A stretch of DNA of 21,376 bases from an uncultured Proteiniphilum sp. (GTDB lineage: Bacteria; Bacteroidota; Bacteroidia; Bacteroidales; Dysgonomonadaceae). Under the pieces are notes generated by a model. The model was not told where the DNA came from, made no database searches, and was given only the letters and a program-made list of their open reading frames with translations. Location: positions 1-21,376 of the forward strand of contig NZ_CALNAT010000108.1 in the NCBI RefSeq assembly GCF_937873925.1, written 5' to 3'. Below are positions 16,394 to 21,376 of the stretch, in pieces. Positions within the stretch are counted from its first letter, which is position 1; each line of letters opens with the position of its first letter. Position numbers and translations under genes: made by a program.

Positions 16394-16783
16394 ATGGCAA
16401 AAATAGAAAGATTTGAAGATTTAGAAGTTTGGAAAATTTCCCGGGATTTCGCCAAAAGCATTTATTTGGTGCTCGAAAATGATGGATTCTTACATAACTT
16501 TCGTTTCAGAGATCAAATTCGCGCTTCGGCCGGTTCTATCATGGATAATATAGCCGAAGGTTTTGAACGAGAAGGAAATAAAGAATTCATTCAATTCCTT
16601 TTTGTGCCGAAAGGATCATGTGGAGAAACGCGTAGCCAGCTATATAGAGCTTTGGATGTAGGTTACATTTCGGAGGAAGTGTTTCAACCTCTCTATCAGG
16701 AATCGGTAAGGATTTCTCAATCATTATCCGGATTCATTCAATACCTGAAATCATCCGGAATCAAAGGACCGAAATATAAATAA
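16394..16783 (+). CDS. four-helix-bundle protein (23S rRNA intervening-sequence protein family), copy 1
   Basis: The 129-residue protein carries the family hallmarks: an N-terminal IERFEDLEVWK, the core RDQIRASAGSIMDNIAEGF, GNKEFIQFL, KGSCGETRSQLYRALD, and a last helix with LSGFIQYL. The family (S23/IVP, related in fold to the Avd protein of diversity-generating retroelements) forms helical bundles that assemble into pentamers and are basic, fitting nucleic-acid binding. Cellular role is largely unknown. It lies between the two permease genes, has no functional link to transport that I can see, and is framed by inverted heptad arrays. About 70% of residues are identical to the copy at 18992 by hand count, so the two are old paralogues rather than a fresh duplication. 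Confidence 0.93.
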   Translation: MAKIERFEDLEVWKISRDFAKSIYLVLENDGFLHNFRFRDQIRASAGSIMDNIAEGFEREGNKEFIQFLFVPKGSCGETRSQLYRALDVGYISEEVFQPLYQESVRISQSLSGFIQYLKSSGIKGPKYK

Positions 16784-16819
16784 TGGATATTCAAGATAGC
16801 GGACGATCATTCACCCAAT

Positions 16820-16847
16820 ATTAAATCTTGAATATTAAATTTTAAAT
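16820..16847 (-). repeat. reverse heptad array, right end of element 1
   Basis: Four units on the plus strand read ATTAAAT, CTTGAAT, ATTAAAT, TTTAAAT, the reverse complement style of the forward arrays. It lies six bases before the start codon of permease 2 and is preceded by CCCAAT (16814-16819). Confidence 0.85.
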
Positions 16848-16853
16848 AAAATC

Positions 16854-18125
16854 ATGCATAGATTTTTGTGGAAAGGAATTATAAGAGACCGAAGCCGTAG
16901 CCTCCTGCCGGTACTCGTAGTAACGATCGGAGTCTTTGCCGTCGTCTTCTCGTACGGGTATATCCAAGGAATGCTGGATAACATGATCCGTACGACCGCC
17001 GATTTCCAAACGGGACACCTGAAAGTGGTTACCCGGGCTTATCTGGAAAATGAGGAGCAAAAACCCAACGACCTTGCCCTGCTGGGGGTAGACACTTTGC
17101 AAAAGAAACTAACGGAGGAATTCCCCGAAGTGGAATGGACACCACGCATCTTTTTCGGAGGACTACTCGACATCCCCGACAGTAACGGCGAAACCAAAGC
17201 ACAAGGACCTGTCTCAGGAACAGCGTATGACTTGTTGAGCCCCGGCAGCCACGAAGCCCGACGGATCGGATTGCAACAGTCGCTCGTAGCAGGGCATGTT
17301 ATACAACAGTCCAATGAGATTATTATCAGCTATGATTTTGCCGATCGCTATCAGGTGCGACCGGGCGATACGGTTACGTTCTTCGGATCGACCATGTACG
17401 GATCAATGAGTTTTGCCAACTACACGGTGGCAGGAATCGTCCGCTTTGGCATCGGCCAACTCGACCGCGGCGCCGTTATCCTCGACATCTCCGACGCCCG
17501 CCTTTTATTGGATATGGATAATGCGACAGGTGAATTATTCGGCTTTTTACCCGGCGGCCTTTATAATAAGGAACAGGCAGAACACGTAAAGGAAAGTTTC
17601 AACCGACAATATACCGACGTGACAGATGAATATGCCCCCGTTATGGTGCAACTGGCCGATCAGGATTTCATGGGACAGATGCTTGCTTATATGGATATCG
17701 TCTCGTTGGCGATGGTAATCCTGTTGGTCTTCGCCTTGGCAATCGTGCTGTGGAACGCGGGTATACTCAGTGGCATCAGGCGCTATAATGAATTTGGAGT
17801 GCGTCTGGCAATGGGAGAAGAAAAAAAGCATATTTACCGTACACTCCTGGTGGAATCTTTATTCATCGGAATCATAGGCTCGGCCATCGGTACCGCATTA
17901 GGAATATCTCTCTGCTATTACCTGCAAGATCACGGGATCGATTATAGCGCGATGATGGATAGTGTGAATATGATGATAGACCCGGTCATCCATGCCCGCG
18001 TTACTCCTGAGTTATATTTTATCGGTTTTATCCCCGGGGTCTTGTCTATGCTTATCGGTTCGGCGCTGGCGGGGACAGCTGTCTATAAACGGAATACGGC
18101 GATGTTGTTTAAGGAATTGGATTAA
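16854..18125 (+). CDS. FtsX-like ABC permease, LolE/MacB type
   Basis: The 423-residue protein has an N-terminal membrane segment (about 17-38, LLPVLVVTIGVFAVVFSYGY). A periplasmic MacB-like domain (about 40-275) follows, and then three membrane segments: VSLAMVILLVFALAIVLWN, ESLFIGIIGSAIGTALGISL and FIGFIPGVLSMLIGSALAG. The loop SGIRRYNEFGVRLAMGEEKK is the expected ATPase-coupling region. Unlike permease 1, its end TAVYKRNTAMLFKELD looks complete for the family. It should form a heterodimer with permease 1, energised by the ATPase, to lift a lipoprotein or lipid from the inner membrane and hand it to the LolA-like protein encoded next. A forward heptad array begins at its stop codon. Confidence 0.92.
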   Translation: MHRFLWKGIIRDRSRSLLPVLVVTIGVFAVVFSYGYIQGMLDNMIRTTADFQTGHLKVVTRAYLENEEQKPNDLALLGVDTLQKKLTEEFPEVEWTPRIFFGGLLDIPDSNGETKAQGPVSGTAYDLLSPGSHEARRIGLQQSLVAGHVIQQSNEIIISYDFADRYQVRPGDTVTFFGSTMYGSMSFANYTVAGIVRFGIGQLDRGAVILDISDARLLLDMDNATGELFGFLPGGLYNKEQAEHVKESFNRQYTDVTDEYAPVMVQLADQDFMGQMLAYMDIVSLAMVILLVFALAIVLWNAGILSGIRRYNEFGVRLAMGEEKKHIYRTLLVESLFIGIIGSAIGTALGISLCYYLQDHGIDYSAMMDSVNMMIDPVIHARVTPELYFIGFIPGVLSMLIGSALAGTAVYKRNTAMLFKELD

Positions 18126-18181
18126 AAGATTTAAAATTCAAGATTCAAGATTCAAGATTTAAGATTTAAGATTTAAGATTT
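18121..18181 (+). repeat. forward heptad array without an attached four-helix-bundle gene
   Basis: A degenerate 8-base unit (ATTAAAAG, containing the stop codon of permease 2) is followed by seven perfect heptads from 18129 to 18177 and a partial ATTT. Units are ATTTAAA, ATTCAAG three times, ATTTAAG three times. It is the longest array in the window. Confidence 0.9.
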
Positions 18182-18223
18182 GTGAGATAAGAAAATTATG
18201 AAATTATGAAAAAATAAATTTAT

Positions 18224-18958
18224 ATGAGAAAGTTAATTGTATTATTATTTATAATCGCTTTTACGGTTTCTGTTTCAGCACAGGATGCGGAACAGATCAT
18301 TCAGGAGGTCGATAAGAATATTTCGGCGAAAAGTCAAATCGCGGAATCGACGATGACGGTACCCGGTAAACGCAACAGCCGCACGATGACCGCTAAGAGT
18401 TACACGATAGGAGATGAGAAATCGTTCACGGAATATCTGTCTCCACCACGCGAAAAAGGCACTAAAATGTTGAAGTTGGATAAAGAGATGTGGGTCTATT
18501 CCCCTTCCACCGACCGTACCATCATGATCTCCGGGCATATGTTGCGCCAGTCGGTCATGGGCTCCGACCTTTCTTACGAAGACATGATGGAGGATCGTAA
18601 ACTGACGGAGATGTACACGCCCTCCCTTGCCGGAGAGGAAACGATCGAAGGACGCAAGTGTTATGTGATTACACTGACGGCAAAAGTGAATGACGTTGCG
18701 TATCATTCTCAGAAAATGTGGGTGGACACCGAACGCTTCGTACCTTTAAAACAGGAACTTTATGCCAAAAGCGGGCAACTACTCAAACAGATCAGGTTGA
18801 GTGACATCAAACGCATTCAAAACCGCTGGTTTCCTATGAAGATGGTCTACCAAGATATGCTGAAAGACGGCAAAGGAACGGAATATAACATTACGCACAT
18901 CGAATTCGACAAAGACATTCCCGCGAATGTTTTCAGCAAAGCAAGTTTGAAACAATAG
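18224..18958 (+). CDS. LolA-like outer-membrane lipoprotein-sorting protein
   Basis: The 244-residue protein has a cleavable signal peptide (MRKLIVLLFIIAFTVSVSA, cut before QDAEQ) and a mature beta-rich domain. The motifs fit the LolA-like lipoprotein-sorting family: TMTVPGKRNSRTMTAKSY, YLSPPREKGTKMLKLDKEMW, YSPSTDRTIMISGHMLRQS, GSDLSYEDMM and EGRKCYVITLTAK. Such proteins are half-barrel carriers that shield acyl chains across the periplasm. It follows two permeases and an ATPase of the Lol/MacB type, so it probably takes cargo from them. Family members of this kind also accompany RND and ABC lipid-trafficking cassettes, so the cargo need not be a lipoprotein. Confidence 0.9.
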   Translation: MRKLIVLLFIIAFTVSVSAQDAEQIIQEVDKNISAKSQIAESTMTVPGKRNSRTMTAKSYTIGDEKSFTEYLSPPREKGTKMLKLDKEMWVYSPSTDRTIMISGHMLRQSVMGSDLSYEDMMEDRKLTEMYTPSLAGEETIEGRKCYVITLTAKVNDVAYHSQKMWVDTERFVPLKQELYAKSGQLLKQIRLSDIKRIQNRWFPMKMVYQDMLKDGKGTEYNITHIEFDKDIPANVFSKASLKQ

Positions 18959-18960
18959 AA

Positions 18961-18988
18961 ATTTAAGATTTAAAATTCAAGATTTAAG
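18961..18988 (+). repeat. forward heptad array, left end of four-helix-bundle element 2
   Basis: Four units, ATTTAAG, ATTTAAA, ATTCAAG, ATTTAAG, then ATT directly abut the ATG of the second four-helix-bundle gene. The array begins two bases after the stop codon of the LolA-like gene. Confidence 0.9.
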
Positions 18989-18991
18989 ATT

Positions 18992-19381
18992 ATGTCAAAG
19001 ATAGAGCGATTTGAAGATTTGGAAGTCTGGAAAATGGCTCGTTCCTTTTCGAAGAAGATATATTTTATATTAGAGAAAGAGTTCTTTTCGAAAGACTATA
19101 GATTGAGAGACCAAATAAGAAGTTCTGCCGGGTCAATTATGGATAATATTGCAGAAGGATTTGAACGTAGTGGCAACAAGGAATTTGTTCAATTCCTCTT
19201 TATTGCAAAAGGTTCTTGTGGGGAAATTCGCAGCCAACTATACAGGGCATTGGATATTGGATATATCTGTCAGGAAGAATTTGAACAATTATATCAGGAA
19301 GCATTACAAATATCTCAATCCTTATCCGGATTTATCAAATATCTAAAAACTTCCGAACTTCGAGGTTCAAAATATAAATAA
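18992..19381 (+). CDS. four-helix-bundle protein (23S rRNA intervening-sequence protein family), copy 2
   Basis: The protein is 129 residues, the same length as copy 1 and aligning to it without gaps. The conserved centre is RDQIRSSAGSIMDNIAEGF and KGSCGEIRSQLYRALDIGYI. Variation is concentrated in the N-terminal third (residues 15-38) and in the loop and helix around 92-107. The codons are more AT-rich than those of the ABC genes around it, judged by eye, which fits separate origin. The start codon follows three bases after the last full unit of a heptad array, so the array is effectively the leader. No Shine-Dalgarno sequence is visible. Confidence 0.93.
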   Translation: MSKIERFEDLEVWKMARSFSKKIYFILEKEFFSKDYRLRDQIRSSAGSIMDNIAEGFERSGNKEFVQFLFIAKGSCGEIRSQLYRALDIGYICQEEFEQLYQEALQISQSLSGFIKYLKTSELRGSKYK

Positions 19382-19451
19382 AATCTGAATTGAAACAACG
19401 TTCGGCGAAACCAAAATCAACGTGTTCAATTAACGATCCTCGTGGCCCAAT

Positions 19452-19493
19452 TTTGAATCTTGAATTTTGAATCTTGAATCTTGAATTTTGAAA
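19452..19493 (-). repeat. reverse heptad array, right end of element 2
   Basis: Six contiguous units on the plus strand read TTTGAAT, CTTGAAT, TTTGAAT, CTTGAAT, CTTGAAT, TTTGAAA. They end eight bases before the ATG of the TetR gene. A non-ATG upstream extension of the TetR frame would run into this array. Confidence 0.9.
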
Positions 19494-19501
19494 CAAACAA
19501 T

Positions 19502-20065
19502 ATGACTAAAAAAGAACAAGACATACTGATAGCCGGTAAAAAGCTATTTTTTAAATACGGACTGAAAAAAGTGACGATAGAGGAGATATGTACCGAGGCA
19601 AACGTCAGTAAAATGACGTTTTATAAATATTTCCGCAACAAAACAGAACTCGTCAAAAAGGTGTTTGACACGCTTTTCGAGGCTCGGATAGAAATTTATC
19701 TGAAAATGATGCGGTCTGACATCCCTTTTTCCGAAAAAATGAGAAAGATTCTTGAAATGAAAAGGGAAGGATCTGCCGAAATAAGCAAAGAATATATTAA
19801 GGATATACATTCCGGCAAGGAATTTTCGGCATTCTTCGACCAATGGATCCAACGTTCGATGAAAGTGGCGATCGATAGTTTCGCCGAAGCACAACAAGAA
19901 GGATACATACGAAAAGATATTAATCCGAAACTTCTGTTGGTGTGGGTAGAGAGAATGGCGGACCTGTTAAGCGATCAAAGGGTATTGGATGAATATGAAA
20001 GCCTACCCGATCTGGCGGAGGAACTGGCAAAACTGTTTCTTTATGGAATTTGCGGTGAGAGATAA
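19502..20065 (+). CDS. TetR/AcrR family transcriptional regulator
   Basis: From the ATG at 19502 the protein has 187 residues. The N-terminal helix-turn-helix is canonical: AGKKLFFKYGLKKVTIEEIC, EANVSKMTFYKYFRNKTELV. The C-terminal helical domain (about 55-187) shows no assignable ligand signature. The frame stays open upstream to 19481, but those codons belong to the heptad array, so the ATG is chosen. As part of a transport cassette it probably represses its own operon and responds to the transported compound or to envelope stress. A candidate operator surrounds the promoter at 14402-14454. Because element 2 sits just upstream, it may also have gained or lost a promoter of its own. Confidence 0.93.
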   Translation: MTKKEQDILIAGKKLFFKYGLKKVTIEEICTEANVSKMTFYKYFRNKTELVKKVFDTLFEARIEIYLKMMRSDIPFSEKMRKILEMKREGSAEISKEYIKDIHSGKEFSAFFDQWIQRSMKVAIDSFAEAQQEGYIRKDINPKLLLVWVERMADLLSDQRVLDEYESLPDLAEELAKLFLYGICGER

Positions 20066-20085
20066 ATAATAAACGACAAGTCGGG

Positions 20086-21246
20086 ATGAACAAAAAAAAG
20101 AAAATTTGTTACTGGAGTATCTTATCAGGCCTGTTGCTTGTAATTCCTTTGCAAGCGCAACAAGATAGTTTGCAAAACAAGCCCGGGCCTTCATTGCGGT
20201 TTAGCGGGCAACTGTCGGGATGGGGACAATACTCGCCCGATATTTCCACGCAGGTATGGCTGGGCGGCCGGTACATTCCCCAGGCAAACTTCGGAATTCC
20301 AATCAAAGATTCAAAGCTGATCGACTTCGAAGCGTCCGCCAATATTTTCGGGGATGTGGACATCAACTCATTCAACGACTTTTCCCCTGAAGGGAACATC
20401 AAGCCTTACCGGGCATGGGCCCGCTATTCATCCACAAGAGCGGAGGTACGACTGGGATTGCAAAAAATCAATTTCGGATCGGCGCAGATGTTTCGACCGT
20501 TAATGTGGTTCGACAGCATGGATCCGCGCGATCCGCTGCAACTCACCGATGGTGTCTGGGGAGGCCTATTTAGATACTACTTTCCGAATAATACCACCTT
20601 CTGGCTATGGTCGCTCTACGGCAACGTTAACCGTAAAGGGTGGGAAATACTACCTTCCTCCAATTCGTTTCCCGAAATAGGCGGAAGAACCCAGATACCG
20701 ATCCCCAACGGAGAAGGAGCGCTGTCGTATCATTTCCGAAAAGCGGATGCAAGCCTTTATGAGTTCAAAGAGATAGCCGAAAACCGCTTCGGTCTTGATG
20801 TGCGGCTCGATGTAACCGTAGGACTCTGGCTGGAGACCTCATGGACATACCTGAATCACAACATAGGCGAGTTCACCAACCAGCAGATGATGACGCTGGG
20901 AACGGATTATACCTTCGGTATAGGAAATGGATTGAATACAACGTTCGAACAATTTTTTTATTCTTACAGTGAAAAAGGAATCGATCCGGACAATGCGCTT
21001 AATTTCTCCGGCCTCAGCCTCTCCTATCCACTCACGATGTTCGACAATTTTAGTGCGATGGTCTATTACGACTGGAAAAACCGGCATCTTTACAATTTCC
21101 TCCACTGGCAACGACAACTGAATCATTTGACTTTCTACCTGATCGGGTACTGGAATCCCAGACAATACGCCATACCGTCACAAATGGGTGCATCCGACCG
21201 TTTCGCAGGGAAAGGACTCCAATTTATGGTGGTGTGGCATCACTAA
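20086..21246 (+). CDS. outer-membrane beta-barrel protein of the ABC/LolA cassette, family not named
   Basis: The 386-residue protein has a signal peptide (MNKKKKICYWSILSGLLLVI, PLQAQ) and then many amphipathic strands rich in aromatic residues: LRFSGQLSGWGQYSPDIS, RAWARYSSTRAEVRLGLQKI, GLFRYYFPNNTTFWLWSLYG, LWLETSWTYLNHNIGEF, NGLNTTFEQFFYSYSEKG, FSAMVYYDWKNRHLY. It ends LQFMVVWHH. The pattern is that of a porin-like or DUF1302-like barrel. It starts 20 bases after the TetR stop, so the two are co-transcribed. Inferred role: the outer-membrane terminus of the pathway formed by the ABC transporter and LolA-like carrier, as an acceptor or exit channel. No specific family could be named. Confidence 0.8.
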   Translation: MNKKKKICYWSILSGLLLVIPLQAQQDSLQNKPGPSLRFSGQLSGWGQYSPDISTQVWLGGRYIPQANFGIPIKDSKLIDFEASANIFGDVDINSFNDFSPEGNIKPYRAWARYSSTRAEVRLGLQKINFGSAQMFRPLMWFDSMDPRDPLQLTDGVWGGLFRYYFPNNTTFWLWSLYGNVNRKGWEILPSSNSFPEIGGRTQIPIPNGEGALSYHFRKADASLYEFKEIAENRFGLDVRLDVTVGLWLETSWTYLNHNIGEFTNQQMMTLGTDYTFGIGNGLNTTFEQFFYSYSEKGIDPDNALNFSGLSLSYPLTMFDNFSAMVYYDWKNRHLYNFLHWQRQLNHLTFYLIGYWNPRQYAIPSQMGASDRFAGKGLQFMVVWHH

Positions 21247-21252
21247 CTAAGA

Positions 21253-21267
21253 TTGATCATCGATCAA
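21253..21267. other. short palindrome after the outer-membrane protein gene
   Basis: TTGATC and GATCAA form a six-base stem around ATC, just after the stop codon of the last cassette gene. No T-run follows, so it is not a convincing intrinsic terminator. Confidence 0.3.
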
Positions 21268-21309
21268 CGATCTGCTCTATTATTAAAATAAGGAGGGGAA
21301 ACCCCAAAT

Positions 21310-21323
21310 CTGAAATCTTGAAT
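21310..21323 (-). repeat. degenerate reverse heptad pair, possible solo right end
   Basis: CTGAAAT (21310-21316) and CTTGAAT (21317-21323) are two reverse-type units. Upstream are ACGATC (21267-21272) and CCCAAAT (21303-21309), the same order of marks as in the right ends of elements 1 and 2. No four-helix-bundle gene accompanies it. Confidence 0.5.
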
Positions 21324-21328
21324 TGTAA

Positions 21329-21367
21329 AAAATAATTGAAAAGTAGTCCACTAAAATAATTGAAAAG
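21329..21367 (+). repeat. 15-base direct repeat at the right edge
   Basis: AAAATAATTGAAAAG occurs at 21329-21343 and again at 21353-21367, a 24-base period, separated by TAGTCCACT. Spaced direct repeats of this kind are found at the ends of some insertion sequences, but the window ends before any transposase could be seen. Confidence 0.6.
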
Positions 21368-21376
21368 GTTACCACC

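Larger units (their letters stand above)
16353..16847 (+). mobile_element. element 1: four-helix-bundle gene between inverted heptad arrays (mobility inferred)
   Basis: A forward array (16353-16387) lies directly in front of the gene at 16394-16783. A 36-base spacer and a reverse array (16820-16847) follow. The ends are therefore inverted repeats made of tandem heptads, and the RNA could fold into a long AU-rich stem with the gene in the loop. The unit interrupts an ABC operon between two permease genes that would normally be adjacent. A second copy occurs at 18961-19493. No transposase is present. The resemblance to 23S rRNA intervening sequences, which also carry this protein family within a stem, is an inference from family knowledge. 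Confidence 0.5.
18961..19493 (+). mobile_element. element 2: four-helix-bundle gene between inverted heptad arrays (mobility inferred)
   Basis: It has the same layout as element 1: forward array, gene at 18992-19381, a 70-base spacer and a reverse array at 19452-19493. Both spacers contain ACGATC (here 19433-19438) and end in CCCAAT (here 19446-19451), suggesting a defined right-end structure. It separates the LolA-like gene from the TetR gene. Two copies with the same architecture and different spacers argue for a discrete unit rather than chance neighbours. Confidence 0.5.

Noticed and set aside
16353..16847. Element 1 as a true 23S rRNA intervening sequence
   Set aside because: Both flanks are ABC permease genes; no rRNA sequence is present in the window.
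16394..19381. Four-helix-bundle genes as parts of a diversity-generating retroelement (Avd)
   Set aside because: The fold family is related, but there is no reverse transcriptase, template repeat or variable target gene in the window.
19481..19501. Upstream extension of the TetR protein
   Set aside because: These codons are the heptad array and its tail and begin with TTG; the ATG at 19502 gives the normal TetR N-terminus.
21253..21267. Palindrome as an intrinsic terminator of the cassette
   Set aside because: The stem is only six bases, AT-mixed, and no T-run follows.

Overview
The window looks like a Bacteroidales chromosome. The evidence is a SusC/SusD pair, companion surface lipoproteins with DUF4959/DUF5000 and DUF4998/DUF5013 layouts, Bacteroidetes-type lipoproteins, an AT-rich -7 element of the TAnnTTTG type, and no clear Shine-Dalgarno sequences. 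Genus cannot be fixed from the sequence; a Dysgonomonas/Proteiniphilum/Parabacteroides-type host would fit.

Left part (1-13990, all minus strand): one long polysaccharide-utilisation-type operon. In transcription order it holds a SusC TonB-dependent transporter, a SusD glycan-binding lipoprotein, two surface lipoproteins (DUF4959/DUF5126/DUF5000-like and DUF4998/DUF5013-like), a decayed gene remnant, a Tat-type lipoprotein with a possible TIM-barrel hydrolase fold, a GHL6/GH42-like protein without a signal peptide, a 755-residue lipoprotein resembling a glycoside hydrolase, and an M24 (creatinase/aminopeptidase P fold) protein cut by the left edge. No member of a well-known CAZyme family is recognisable, so the substrate is open. 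The M24 protein lacks the usual metal-binding aspartates.

Middle (13991-14482): an AT-rich divergent intergenic region. On the right it carries a good -7 element for the plus-strand operon, bracketed by an inverted repeat that could be the operator of the TetR regulator encoded downstream.

Right part (14483-21246, all plus strand): a Lol/MacB-like trans-envelope cassette. It consists of an ABC ATPase, two FtsX-like permeases, a LolA-like periplasmic lipoprotein-sorting protein, a TetR regulator and an outer-membrane beta-barrel protein. Two paralogous 129-residue four-helix-bundle genes (23S rRNA intervening-sequence-protein family) are inserted between its genes.

The most unusual feature is a family of 7-bp tandem arrays (ATTYAAR forward, YTTRAAT reverse) at five gene junctions of this cassette, plus a degenerate copy at its right end. 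Each four-helix-bundle gene has a forward array immediately before it and a reverse array after it. The result is a compact element with inverted repetitive ends, recalling the intervening sequences of bacterial 23S rRNA but placed between protein genes. Forward arrays begin at or in the stop codon of the preceding gene, and one permease appears to be shortened exactly where an array begins.
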